From: JACIYW01 sp014359745
GTDB lineage: Bacteria; Pseudomonadota; Alphaproteobacteria; Rhodobacterales; Rhodobacteraceae
NCBI GenBank assembly: GCA_050433985.1
Contig: JBNPWE010000004.1
Location: 212,244 to 276,243 of the forward strand
DNA: 64,000 nt
Direction: 5' to 3'
Part shown: piece after piece, positions 17,450-26,335 of the stretch
How the letters are laid out: every line of letters starts with the position of its first letter
Numbering within the stretch: the first letter of the stretch is position 1
Translations under genes and position numbers: made by a program
The notes under the pieces: generated by a model
What the model saw: only the letters and a program-made list of their open reading frames with translations
The model's database searches: none
What the model was told of the DNA's origin: nothing

Positions 17450-18106
17450 TCACCGCAAGTTGATCCGCACCGCCGCCGCCGAGGCAAAGGGCAACAACGC
17501 CGCCGCCCCCAGCGTGATCCCCGCCAGCAGCAGCAGCGGCGTGGTGGTGTCAAACCCCAGCGCCCCGCGTTTGACCACTTCCGCCCCGAAAATCAGCGTC
17601 GGCACATAAAGCGGCAGCACCAGCAGCGACATCAACAACCCCCCCCGCCGCAGGCCCACCGTCAACGCCGCGCCAAAGGTGCCGATCACCGACAAGGCCG
17701 GCGTTCCCACCAGCAACGACACCACCAGCCAACCATACCCCGGCCCCGGCAGGTGCAACAGCACCCCCAGCACCGGCGCCAGCAGCGTCAGCGGCAGACC
17801 TGTCACCAGCCAGTGCGCCAGGGCCTTGATGCTGACCACCCCTTCCAGCGGCATCGGCGCCGTCACCAGCAGGTCAAGCGATCCATCCTCGAAATCCAGC
17901 GCGAAAATCCGGTCAAGCGACAGAAGGCACGCCAGAAGCGCGCCGATCCACAGGATGCCCGGCGCGATCAGCGCCAGCACCCGCGCCTCTGGCCCGACGC
18001 CCAGCGGCACCAGCACCGCCACCAGCAAAAAGAACGACAGCGCCAGACCAAAGCCGCCCCCGGCCCGCATCGCCAGCCGCAGATCACGGATCAAAAGCGC
18101 CCTCAT
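17450..18106 (-). CDS. ccmB: Heme exporter protein CcmB (ABC permease)
   Basis: Membrane subunit of the CcmAB transporter: 218 residues with about six hydrophobic spans, e.g. GGGFGLALSFFLLVAVLVPL and GAALTVGLRRGGLLMSLLVL. The family motif FALDFEDGSLDLLV is in the first cytoplasmic loop. The ATG start overlaps the ccmA stop by 4 bp. Confidence 0.94.
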   Translation of the reverse strand: MRALLIRDLRLAMRAGGGFGLALSFFLLVAVLVPLGVGPEARVLALIAPGILWIGALLACLLSLDRIFALDFEDGSLDLLVTAPMPLEGVVSIKALAHWLVTGLPLTLLAPVLGVLLHLPGPGYGWLVVSLLVGTPALSVIGTFGAALTVGLRRGGLLMSLLVLPLYVPTLIFGAEVVKRGALGFDTTTPLLLLAGITLGAAALLPFASAAAVRINLR

Positions 18107-18759
18107 CCGAACGCGCCCGCCGGGCCGCCGTCAAAGCCGCCCCCGAACCCGTCATCGGCGATGCCGTCAAAGCCCCCGCCGGTCGCCCTGAACGGCGCCA
18201 GATCCAGCACCGCCGCCTCGGCCAGACCCAGATCGATATGGGTCGCCATCAGCGCCGCACCCCCCCCCGCCAGATGCGCGCGCACCGCCGCGACAAACAG
18301 CCCGACCGAGGCCGCATCAAGCGATATCGTCGGCTCGTCCAGCACCCAAAGCGGCCGACCGCTGACCAGAAGCCGCGCCAGCCCCAGCCGCCGCTTCTGC
18401 CCCGCGGACAGGCTTTGCGCCGGGCGGTCGGCCAGCGCCGCCAGATCCATCGCGCCCAAAACCGCCCCCGTCAGCACAGTGCCATGCACCGCCGCCCAGA
18501 ATTCCAGGTTTTCCGCAACGCTCAGCGTGGGTTTGATCCCGTCGGCATGGCCCGCATAGGCCATCGCCTCGGGCGGCAGCGACATCTCGCCCGCCTCGGC
18601 GCGCTGCAACCCGGCCAAGGTACGCAGCAGCGTGGTCTTGCCGATACCATTCGGGCCGCGCAGCACCAGCGCCCGCCCCGCCGAAAGGCTGAACGACAGC
18701 CCTTCCAGCACCCGCACCCCGCCGCGGGCCACCGCCAGATCGCGCACCACAAGTTCCAT
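18103..18759 (-). CDS. ccmA: Cytochrome c biogenesis ATP-binding protein CcmA
   Basis: ATPase of the CcmABCD complex (218 aa). Walker A is GPNGIGKTT (residues ~35-43), the ABC signature LSAGQKRR and Walker B PLWVLDEPT, followed by the switch His in MATHIDLGL. The last ~30 residues are an unusual Gly/Asp/Phe-rich tail (GGGFDGIADDGFGGGFDGG) beyond the usual family end. This could be a disordered extension or the product of a repeat expansion. It is the first gene of ccmABCDG. Confidence 0.94.
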   Translation of the reverse strand: MELVVRDLAVARGGVRVLEGLSFSLSAGRALVLRGPNGIGKTTLLRTLAGLQRAEAGEMSLPPEAMAYAGHADGIKPTLSVAENLEFWAAVHGTVLTGAVLGAMDLAALADRPAQSLSAGQKRRLGLARLLVSGRPLWVLDEPTISLDAASVGLFVAAVRAHLAGGGAALMATHIDLGLAEAAVLDLAPFRATGGGFDGIADDGFGGGFDGGPAGAFG

Positions 18760-18817
18760 GACCGCGCTCTATCCGATTGCCCCGACGCCGCAAAGCCAAA
18801 CCTGCCCGCGGCCATGC

Positions 18818-18849
18818 AAAAGGCCGGGCGGCCCCGCGCCGCCCGGCCC
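18818..18849 (-). terminator. Rho-independent terminator of gltA
   Basis: On the minus strand a 10-bp perfect G/C stem (GGCCGGGCGG with CCGCCCGGCC) closes a 7-nt loop and is followed by TTTT. It lies 27 bp past the gltA stop. Confidence 0.8.
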
Positions 18850-18875
18850 TGACCGGATCAATGGCCCGTCCCCGA

Positions 18876-20174
18876 TCAGCGATTTTCAACTTCGGTATAA
18901 TCGCGTGCCGGGGCACCGATATAAAGCTGGCGCGGCCGACCGATCTTTTGCGTCGGGTCGCCGATCATTTCCTTCCACTGCGCAATCCAGCCCACGGTGC
19001 GCGACACGGCAAAGATCGGCGTGAACATCGCGGTGGGAAAGCCCATCGCATCCAGGATGATGCCCGAATAGAAATCGACATTGGGATAGAGCTTCTTCGA
19101 GACGAAATACTCATCCTCCAGCGCGATGCGTTCCAGTTCCTTGGCAACCTTCAGCGTCTCGTTGTTCTCGATGCCCAGCAGGTTCAGCACCTCATCGGCG
19201 CTTTCCTTCATCACCCTCGCACGCGGATCGAAGTTCTTGTAAACCCTGTGGCCAAAACCCATCAGGCGGAACGGATCGTCCTTGTCCTTGGCGCGCTTGA
19301 TATATTCGGGAATGCGGTCAACCGTCCCGATCTCGCGCAGCATCTCGAGGCAGGCCTGATTGGCGCCGCCATGTGCCGGGCCCCAGAGGCAGGCAATACC
19401 CGCCGCGATACAGGCAAAGGGGTTGGCCCCCGATGACCCCGCCAGCCGCACCGTCGAGGTAGAGGCGTTCTGTTCATGATCGGCATGCAGCATCATGATC
19501 CGGTCCATCGCGCGGCTCAGGATCGGATCGACCACATAATCCTCGGCCGGGACCGAAAAACACATGTTCAGAAAGTTGCCCGCGTAATCAAGGCCGTTCC
19601 TGGGGTACACAAAGGGCTGCCCGATCGAATACTTGTAGGCCATGGCCGCAATCGTCGGCACCTTGGCCAAAAGCCGGATCGCCGCAACTTCGCGTTGCCA
19701 GGGATCATTGATATCGGTTGAGTCGTGATAGAACGCGCTCATCGCGCCGATGATGCCGACCATGGTCGCCATCGGATGCGCATCGCGCCGGAACCCGCGA
19801 AAAAAGTTGTGCATCTGTTCATGCACCATGGTGTGCCGGGTCACGCGGCTCTCGAAATCCTCGATCTCGGTCGCGGTCGGCAACTCTCCGTACAAAAGCA
19901 GGTAACACACTTCAAGAAAATGCGATTTCGCCGCCAACTGCTCGATCGGATAGCCGCGATACAGCAATTCACCCTTGTCGCCATCGATAAAGGTGATGGT
20001 CGATTCGCACGATGCGGTCGAGGTGAATCCAGGGTCAAAGGTGAACACATCCATCTCGGCGTAAAGCTTGCGGATATCGATCACATCGGGGCCCGCCACG
20101 GGCGTGTACATCGGCATCACGATCGACTTGCCGTCGGAAGTGGTCAGCGTCGCGGTTTTATTGGAGTCGGCCAT
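18876..20174 (-). CDS. gltA: Citrate synthase
   Basis: Condenses oxaloacetate and acetyl-CoA; first step of the TCA cycle. Starting at ATG 20174 (MADSNKTATL) the protein is 432 residues, typical of hexameric type II enzymes. Visible motifs are HADHEQNASTSTVRLAGSSG, LWGPAHGGANQACLEML and GFGHRVYKNFDPRARVMK with the catalytic His and Arg. AAAGGGA precedes the start. A strong terminator follows. gltX lies 90 bp upstream on the same strand. Confidence 0.96.
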   Translation of the reverse strand: MADSNKTATLTTSDGKSIVMPMYTPVAGPDVIDIRKLYAEMDVFTFDPGFTSTASCESTITFIDGDKGELLYRGYPIEQLAAKSHFLEVCYLLLYGELPTATEIEDFESRVTRHTMVHEQMHNFFRGFRRDAHPMATMVGIIGAMSAFYHDSTDINDPWQREVAAIRLLAKVPTIAAMAYKYSIGQPFVYPRNGLDYAGNFLNMCFSVPAEDYVVDPILSRAMDRIMMLHADHEQNASTSTVRLAGSSGANPFACIAAGIACLWGPAHGGANQACLEMLREIGTVDRIPEYIKRAKDKDDPFRLMGFGHRVYKNFDPRARVMKESADEVLNLLGIENNETLKVAKELERIALEDEYFVSKKLYPNVDFYSGIILDAMGFPTAMFTPIFAVSRTVGWIAQWKEMIGDPTQKIGRPRQLYIGAPARDYTEVENR

Positions 20175-20263
20175 CGGTCGTCCCTTTCTCAATCCCGTCG
20201 CAAAGCGCGACGTATGCATCCTTCGCGGCCCAACGGCCAAAGCCCGTTTGCGGCATCGGCGGA

Positions 20264-21697
20264 TCACCCATCCAAAGCCGCCTCATTGATCCGGGCGATC
20301 GATTCCGCGCGCCCCAGGACCAGCATCATGTCAAACACGCTAGGCGTCACGCTACTACCGGCCAAGGCAGCCCGCAATGGCTGGGCGATCTTGCCCAGGC
20401 CGATCCCGTGGGCCGCGGCCACATTGCCAAGCACCGCCTCCAGATCGTCGCGCTGCCAGCTAGCATTTTGCAACTGCGGCGTCAATTCCCGCAGCATACC
20501 ACGGGATACATCATCCAGCGCCGCCGCCGCCTTTCCATCCATTCCGATCGGGCGCGATTTCAGAACAAATGCGGCCTTTTCAATAAGCTGCGGAACGGTC
20601 TTTGACCTGTCGCGCAAACAATAAAGCGCCGACCGCATCGCCGCCGCCTGCACATCCGACAGCGCAGGCGCGCCGGTGACGGCAAGATATGACGCAACTG
20701 CATCCATCAACACATCGTCATTTGCGGCCGAAATATGCTGGCCAGACAGGTTTTCCAGCTTCTTGAAATCCAGCCGCGCCGGGGCGCGCCCGATTGCGGG
20801 CAGATCGAACCATTCTTTTGCCTGATCGTCGGTAAAGAATTCATCATCGCCATGGCTCCAGCCCAGGCGCGCCAGATAATTGCGCATTCCGGCGGCCAGA
20901 AAGCCCATTTTCTGATACTCTTCCAGCCCGACAGCCCCGTGCCGTTTCGAAAGTTTCTTGCCATCGGGGCCATGGATCAGCGGGATATGGGCAAAGACCG
21001 GTACGTCCCACCCCATCGCCCGATAAACCAGCATCTGCCGCGGCGCATTGTTCAGATGGTCGTCCCCCCGGATGATATGCGTGACACCCATGTCGTGATC
21101 ATCGACGACGACGGCCAGCATATAGGTGGGTGTGCCATCGGAACGTAAACAAATCATGTCATCCAGCGTGTCATTGCGAAACCGCACCCGGCCCTGCACC
21201 GCATCCTCGATCACGGTTTCCCCGTCGCGCGGGGCCTTCAGGCGCACCACATAGGGGGCGTCGGGATGGGTCGCGGGATCGGCATCGCGCCAGGGGCTTT
21301 GATAAAGCGTCGATCGGCCCTCCCTGCGCGCCGCTTCACGGAAGGCTTCGATCTCGTCCTGGGTGGCAAAGCATTTATAGGCGTGGCCGGTGGCCAGCAT
21401 GTGATGCGCCACCTCGGCATGGCGCGGCGCGCCCTCGAACTGGCTGACCGGGGCGCCGTCCCAGTCCAGCCCAAGCCATGTCAGGCCGCGCAGGATCGCC
21501 TCGGTCGCCTCGACCGTGGACCGGGCGCGGTCGGTATCCTCGATTCGCAACAGGAACTTGCCGCCCCGCCCCCGCGCATAAAGCCAGTTGAAAAGCGCGG
21601 TGCGGGCGCCGCCGATGTGCAGATATCCGGTGGGCGATGGCGCGAACCGGGTCACGACCCGAGAAGACGGGGCCTGCGAAGACGGGGCTGCGTTCAT
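20264..21697 (-). CDS. gltX: Glutamate--tRNA ligase
   Basis: Class I aminoacyl-tRNA synthetase (477 aa) charging tRNA-Glu, and possibly tRNA-Gln in a transamidation pathway. The HIGH-type motif is APSPTGYLHIGGARTALFNW at residues ~19-38 and the KMSKS-type motif is KKLSKRHGA near residue 250. It is divergently arranged with comEC, separated by 77 bp. Confidence 0.95.
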   Translation of the reverse strand: MNAAPSSQAPSSRVVTRFAPSPTGYLHIGGARTALFNWLYARGRGGKFLLRIEDTDRARSTVEATEAILRGLTWLGLDWDGAPVSQFEGAPRHAEVAHHMLATGHAYKCFATQDEIEAFREAARREGRSTLYQSPWRDADPATHPDAPYVVRLKAPRDGETVIEDAVQGRVRFRNDTLDDMICLRSDGTPTYMLAVVVDDHDMGVTHIIRGDDHLNNAPRQMLVYRAMGWDVPVFAHIPLIHGPDGKKLSKRHGAVGLEEYQKMGFLAAGMRNYLARLGWSHGDDEFFTDDQAKEWFDLPAIGRAPARLDFKKLENLSGQHISAANDDVLMDAVASYLAVTGAPALSDVQAAAMRSALYCLRDRSKTVPQLIEKAAFVLKSRPIGMDGKAAAALDDVSRGMLRELTPQLQNASWQRDDLEAVLGNVAAAHGIGLGKIAQPLRAALAGSSVTPSVFDMMLVLGRAESIARINEAALDG

Positions 21698-21774
21698 GCG
21701 GCATTAACCTTTCGGAAACCAGGACGTGACTAGACTGTCCGCAGGTCTAGGCAATCGGATCGGAGAGAACAAGG

Positions 21775-23931
21775 GTGACCGGCATCGACCAGCCCCCCAA
21801 CGCATCGGCCCGTGTCGCATCGGCCCCCGACACATCGGTCGGCGACGCATCGGCCCGTGTCGCCAACGGCGGTCGCCTCTCCCGGCTGGGCGGCGCGCTG
21901 ATCGATGCGGCAGGGGCCGCCCTTGGCCGCGCCCGCGGCAGGCTGTTCGCCTTCGTGCCCGTGGCGCTGGCGATCGGGATCGGCCTGTGGTTTTCGCTGC
22001 GGTTCGAACCGGGCGCGCCCGCCTATGCCGGGGTGGCGGCGGGCGCGGTGACGTGCGGCATCCTTGCCTGGCGCGGCCTTGACACATGGCGCCCCCCGGC
22101 GTTTGCCCTGATGCTGATCGGGGCGGGGTTCTGCCTTGCCGGGCTGCGCGCGCATCACCTTGCCGCGCCGGTTCTGGGCTTTCGCTATTACGGCGCGATC
22201 GAGGGGCGGGTGATCGGCATCGACCGGTCGCTGTCCGACCAGATCCGCCTGACGCTGGATCGCGTGGTGCTGGAACGCACCGAACCCGACCGGGTGCCGG
22301 GGCGGGTGCGGGTGTCGATGCATGGCGATCAGGGGCTCGATCCGGTTCCGGGCATGGTGGTGATGATGACCGGCCATCTGGCCCCGCCCGAGGGGCCGGT
22401 GGAACCGGGCGGCTTTGATTTTCGCCGCCATGCCTGGTTCAGCGGGATCGGCGCGGTCGGCTATACGCGCAGCCCGGTCGTGGTGCTGGAACCGGCGGCG
22501 GCGGGGACGGCCCTGGCCGTTACCCGTCTGCGCCTGCGCATATCAAAGGCGGTGCAGGCGCGCATTCCCGGCGATCCGGGGGCCTTTGCCGCCGCCATCC
22601 TGACCGGCGACCGGTCGGGGATCAGCCGCAAGACGCTTGATGATCTGCGCGCGGCCAATCTGTCGCATCTGCTGGCCATCTCGGGGCTGCACATGGGGTT
22701 GCTGACCGGTTTCGTCTTTGCGGCGCTGCGCTACGGGCTGGCGCTGATCCCGCCGCTGGCGCTGCGCCTGCCGGTGCACAAGATTGCCGCGGTGGTGGCA
22801 CTGGCGGCGGCGGGTTTCTATCTGGCGCTTTCGGGGGGCAATGTCGCAACACAGCGCGCCTTTACCATGGTTGCGGTGATGCTGGTCGCGGTGCTGGTGG
22901 ATCGCCGGGCGATCAGCCTGCGCTCTGTCGCGATCGCCGCCACGATTCTTCTGGTGTTTCGCCCCGAAAGCCTGACAGAGGCGGGGTTCCAGATGTCTTT
23001 CGCGGCAACCGTGGCGCTGGTGACCGCGTTCAACGCGCTGACCAGACTGCCCCGGAACCGGCGCGGCCCCCGCTGGGCGCAACCGATCCTGACGGTGATC
23101 TTTACCTCTGCGGTGGCGGGTGCGGCAACCGCGCCGATCGCCGCCGCGCATTTCAACCGGATCGCCGATTACGGGCTGATCGCCAATCTGGCCTCGGTCC
23201 CCTTGATGGGCGCGGTGGTGATGCCCGCCGCCGTGATCGCGGGCCTTGTCAGCCCCCTGGGCCTTGCCACCCCGGCGCTGTGGATGATGGAACAGGGCAC
23301 GCGCTGGATCCTGTTCGTCGCAGGCTGGGTGGCGGCGCTTGACGGCGCGGTCACGCCGGTGCCCGCCCCCCCCGGCGCGGTGCTGCCAATCCTGGCGCTT
23401 GGCGCGCTCTGGCTGGTGATCTGGCCGGGGCGCGCGCGGCTGGCGGGGGCGGTAATGATGCTGGCCGCGCTTGGCCTTTGGGCCAGCGCAGATCGCCCGA
23501 CGCTGCTGGTCGCGTCCTCGGGCAAGATGGTCGGGCTGATGACCGATCACGGCCGCGCCCTCTCGAAGCCGCGCGGCGACGGGTTCGCCACCCGCAGCTG
23601 GCTGGAAAACGACGGCGATCCTGCCCTGCCCGCCATCGCCGCCACCCGCCCCGGCCTTGGCGCTGTCACGGGCGCGCTGGGCTTTCGCCTTGGCACCACC
23701 CGCGCCGTGCATCTGTTCGGCAAGGGGGCAGAGGCGGCGCTGCCCGCCGCCTGCCAGCCGGGAACCCTGGTCATCTATGACAAGGCCGCGAAAACCCCGC
23801 CAGGCCGCTGCCTGCTGATCGACGCGGATTATCTGCGCAAAAGCGGCGCCCTTGCCATAGATCCCGGCCCGAACGGCCCCCGCGTGCGCCGCGCGCAGGA
23901 CACGGCGGGAACCCGGCTCTGGTCACGCTGA
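21775..23931 (+). CDS. comEC: ComEC/Rec2-family DNA uptake channel
   Basis: Polytopic membrane protein (718 aa) for single-stranded DNA import in natural transformation. In Rhodobacter capsulatus ComEC is needed by recipients of gene transfer agent DNA (established knowledge). An N-terminal DUF4131-type region (GYTRSPVV at its end) is followed by the competence domain with ILTGDRSGISRKTLDDLRAA and LSHLLAISGLHMGLLTG, and about ten hydrophobic spans. There is no full metallo-beta-lactamase domain at the C terminus, as in many alphaproteobacterial copies. GTG start, GGAGAGAACAAGG upstream. Confidence 0.92.
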   Translation: MTGIDQPPNASARVASAPDTSVGDASARVANGGRLSRLGGALIDAAGAALGRARGRLFAFVPVALAIGIGLWFSLRFEPGAPAYAGVAAGAVTCGILAWRGLDTWRPPAFALMLIGAGFCLAGLRAHHLAAPVLGFRYYGAIEGRVIGIDRSLSDQIRLTLDRVVLERTEPDRVPGRVRVSMHGDQGLDPVPGMVVMMTGHLAPPEGPVEPGGFDFRRHAWFSGIGAVGYTRSPVVVLEPAAAGTALAVTRLRLRISKAVQARIPGDPGAFAAAILTGDRSGISRKTLDDLRAANLSHLLAISGLHMGLLTGFVFAALRYGLALIPPLALRLPVHKIAAVVALAAAGFYLALSGGNVATQRAFTMVAVMLVAVLVDRRAISLRSVAIAATILLVFRPESLTEAGFQMSFAATVALVTAFNALTRLPRNRRGPRWAQPILTVIFTSAVAGAATAPIAAAHFNRIADYGLIANLASVPLMGAVVMPAAVIAGLVSPLGLATPALWMMEQGTRWILFVAGWVAALDGAVTPVPAPPGAVLPILALGALWLVIWPGRARLAGAVMMLAALGLWASADRPTLLVASSGKMVGLMTDHGRALSKPRGDGFATRSWLENDGDPALPAIAATRPGLGAVTGALGFRLGTTRAVHLFGKGAEAALPAACQPGTLVIYDKAAKTPPGRCLLIDADYLRKSGALAIDPGPNGPRVRRAQDTAGTRLWSR

Positions 23932-23945
23932 ACGCGGATCCCGCC

Positions 23946-25121
23946 TCAGATCCGCTCGATCGCCAGGGCAATCCCCTGGCCGCCGCCGATGCACATGGTG
24001 ATGATCGCGCGTCGTCCGCCGGTGCGCTCCAGCTCGTACAACGCCTTCACCGTCAGGAGCGCCCCCGTGGCCCCCACCGGATGGCCCAGCGCAATCGCGC
24101 CGCCATTGGGATTGACCCGCGCCGGATCGAATCCCAGCGCCCGGTTCACCGCAACCGCCTGCGCGGCAAAGGCCTCGTTCGATTCGATCAGATCGAAATC
24201 CGACACCTGCAACCCGGTCCGCGCCAACAAGGCCTGCACCGCGGGCACCGGCCCGATCCCCATCACCTCGGGGCGCACCCCGGCATGGGCATAGCCAAGG
24301 ATACGCGCACGCGCCACCAGCCCGGCCCGCGCCGCCGCATCGGCGCGCGCCAGCACCAGCGCCGCCGCGCCATCGTTGATGCCGCTGGAATTGCCCGCCG
24401 TCACCGATCCGCCCTTCTGAAACACCGGGCGCAACCCCGCCAGCGCCTCGGCGCTGGTGGCCTTGGGGTGCTCGTCCACCTCGAACACCACCGGCCCCTT
24501 GCGCGATGGCACCTCGACCGGCACGATCTGCCCGGCAAAATGCCCCGCCGCGATCGCCGCCGCCGCGCGCCGCTGACTTTCCAGCGCGAACGCGTCCTGA
24601 TCCTCGCGGCTCACCCCGTTCTCGGCGGCGACATTCTCGGCCGTCACCCCCATATGCCCGGTTCCGAACGGACAGTTGAGCGCGCCAAGCATCATGTCCT
24701 GCGCCCCCGCATCGCCCATCTTCTGCCCCCAACGGGCCGCGGGCAGGATATAGGGCGCGCGGCTCATGCTTTCGGCCCCGCCTGCCAGCGCGAATTCCGC
24801 ATCCCCCAGCGCCAGCGCCTGCACCGCGGATACGATCGCCTGCGCCCCCGAACCGCACAACCGGTTGACGTTCATCGCCGGGACCACATCGGGCACCCCC
24901 GCGCCGATCGCCGCAACCCGGCTCAGATACATGTCGCGCGGTTCGGTGTTGATCACATGACCAAACATCACATGCCCCACCTGCGCCCCCGCCACCCCGG
25001 CCCGCTCAAGCGCCGCGCGCGCGACCGTCTCTGCCAGGGTGATCGGCGGCACCGCGGCCAACCCGCCACCAAACGTGCCAATCGCGGTACGAGCCCCGCT
25101 CAGAATAACGATGTCATCCAT
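23946..25121 (-). CDS. Acetyl-CoA C-acetyltransferase (thiolase)
   Basis: Thiolase of 391 residues starting MDDIVILSGARTAIG. The nucleophilic Cys is in NRLCGSGAQAI, the catalytic His in GGAIALGHPVGATGA, and the second Cys in MCIGGGQGIALA. It cleaves acetoacetyl-CoA or condenses acetyl-CoA. It lies 4 bp after maiA, in a marR-maiA-thiolase operon. Acetoacetate released by aromatic amino acid breakdown would feed this enzyme after CoA activation. It converges on comEC with 14 bp between stops. Confidence 0.92.
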   Translation of the reverse strand: MDDIVILSGARTAIGTFGGGLAAVPPITLAETVARAALERAGVAGAQVGHVMFGHVINTEPRDMYLSRVAAIGAGVPDVVPAMNVNRLCGSGAQAIVSAVQALALGDAEFALAGGAESMSRAPYILPAARWGQKMGDAGAQDMMLGALNCPFGTGHMGVTAENVAAENGVSREDQDAFALESQRRAAAAIAAGHFAGQIVPVEVPSRKGPVVFEVDEHPKATSAEALAGLRPVFQKGGSVTAGNSSGINDGAAALVLARADAAARAGLVARARILGYAHAGVRPEVMGIGPVPAVQALLARTGLQVSDFDLIESNEAFAAQAVAVNRALGFDPARVNPNGGAIALGHPVGATGALLTVKALYELERTGGRRAIITMCIGGGQGIALAIERI

Positions 25122-25125
25122 GTTC

Positions 25126-25764
25126 TCAACCTTTCGAATTGTGCCTGTCGGGATGGGCGGCGGCCACCGCCGGGATCTCCTCAAGTTCAGCCATGATCGC
25201 ATTGATCCGCCGATGCAAGGAAATATCCACCCCCCAGCGCCGCGCATTGTACACCTGCGGGATCAGGCAGATATCGGCCATCGTCACCTGATCGCCATGG
25301 CAGAACCGCCCCGTCGCGGGATGATCCAGCAGCGCCTCATAGGCCGCCAACCCGCGCCCCACAAAGGTCTCCATCCACGACTCCATGGTGATCCCGCCGC
25401 CCGAATGCGCCACCGCGAATTTCGCCACCGACACATTGCACACCGGATGGATTTCCATCGCGATCGCATAGGACAGGGTGCGCACCCGCGCCCGCCCCAC
25501 CGCATCCGATGGCAGAAACCCCGCCCCCCGCGTCTCGTCAAGATATTCAAGGATGGCCAGCGATTGCGTCATCATCATCCCGTCGATCTCGACCGCGGGC
25601 ACAAGGCCCTGCGGATTGCGCGCCAGATGCGCGGGAGAGCGATTCTGTTCGCTGGGCAGATCCACCACCACCGACTGATAATCGATCCCCAGCAGGCCAA
25701 ACGCCACCCGCAGCCGATAGGCCGCAGAAGAGCGCCAGAAATCATAAAGCGTTACCGTCATCAT
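25126..25764 (-). CDS. maiA: Maleylacetoacetate isomerase (zeta-class GST)
   Basis: A 212-residue glutathione-dependent isomerase converting maleylacetoacetate to fumarylacetoacetate in tyrosine/homogentisate degradation. The zeta-class motif is FWRSSAAYRLRVAFGLLGID, with the catalytic Ser/Cys-equivalent region SSAAYR and the downstream NPQGLVPAVEIDG and QSLAILEYLDE. The ATG overlaps the marR stop by 4 bp. Generic zeta GST activity is the alternative. Confidence 0.88.
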   Translation of the reverse strand: MMTVTLYDFWRSSAAYRLRVAFGLLGIDYQSVVVDLPSEQNRSPAHLARNPQGLVPAVEIDGMMMTQSLAILEYLDETRGAGFLPSDAVGRARVRTLSYAIAMEIHPVCNVSVAKFAVAHSGGGITMESWMETFVGRGLAAYEALLDHPATGRFCHGDQVTMADICLIPQVYNARRWGVDISLHRRINAIMAELEEIPAVAAAHPDRHNSKG

Positions 25765-26189
25765 TCCTCCGAAATCAGCCGCAGCAGCGCGCGGCGCAGG
25801 CCCGGCGCGTCCTCGCCAAGCCGGGTGATCATCTCCGCCTGAAACCGATGCGCCATCGGCAGGATCCGGCACAACAGATCCCGCCCACCGGGCGTCAGCG
25901 CCAGATCGACAAGCCGCCGATCCCCGGCATTGGCGGCCTTGGTCAGATATCCCGCCGCCTCCAGCCGCGCTGCCGCGCGGCTGACGCGCGGCTTGTCCAT
26001 ATCCACCTGCGCGCAGATCTCGCGCACGCTGACCGTGCCCGATTGCGCCAGATGCGCCAGCACCCGCCATTCGGCGATGCCGATGCCGAATTCCGCTCGG
26101 TAATGATCGGCAAACATGCGGCTGACTCGCGCCGAGGCGGCCGCAAGCTGATAGGGCAAAAACGCATTCAGATCGAAACTATCGGCCAT
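25761..26189 (-). CDS. MarR-family transcriptional regulator
   Basis: A 142-residue winged-helix repressor. The wHTH spans LAQSGTVSVREICAQVDMDK, PRVSRAAARLEAAGYL and the wing NAGDRRLVDLALTPGG. It is first in the operon with maiA and thiolase, so it probably senses an aromatic intermediate and controls the operon and itself. A 10-bp palindrome lies 21 bp upstream of its start (26210-26219). Confidence 0.92.
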   Translation of the reverse strand: MADSFDLNAFLPYQLAAASARVSRMFADHYRAEFGIGIAEWRVLAHLAQSGTVSVREICAQVDMDKPRVSRAAARLEAAGYLTKAANAGDRRLVDLALTPGGRDLLCRILPMAHRFQAEMITRLGEDAPGLRRALLRLISEE

Positions 26190-26209
26190 GGCTGATCATT
26201 GCACCCAAA

Positions 26210-26219
26210 ACGAATTCGT
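26210..26219. promoter_or_regulatory. Candidate MarR operator
   Basis: A perfect palindrome ACGAATTCGT, 21 bp before the marR start codon, in an otherwise G/C-rich gap. It is suited to autoregulation of marR-maiA-thiolase. Inference only. Confidence 0.4.
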
Positions 26220-26251
26220 CAAGCCCAACCCCGCCCCATGAAAGTCCCCCG

Positions 26252-26280
26252 CCCATCCCCTTGGCGAAAATACTCTCGGG
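26252..26280 (+). repeat. Dispersed ATACTC intergenic motif, copy 5
   Basis: CCCATCCCCTTGGCGAAAATACTCTCGGG, between ftsK's 3' end and marR's 5' end. It mixes the CCCATCC opening of copies 3/4/6 with the CTTGGC centre of the others. Confidence 0.6.
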
Positions 26281-26335
26281 GGTGAGGCCGCAGGCCGAGG
26301 GGGCGGAAAGCCCCCTTGTCACGCCCCCCGCCCCC

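Noticed and set aside
21698..21774. CtrA site (TTAA-N7-TTAA) between gltX and comEC
   Set aside because: Only a single TTAACC half-like element is seen; the second half site is missing.
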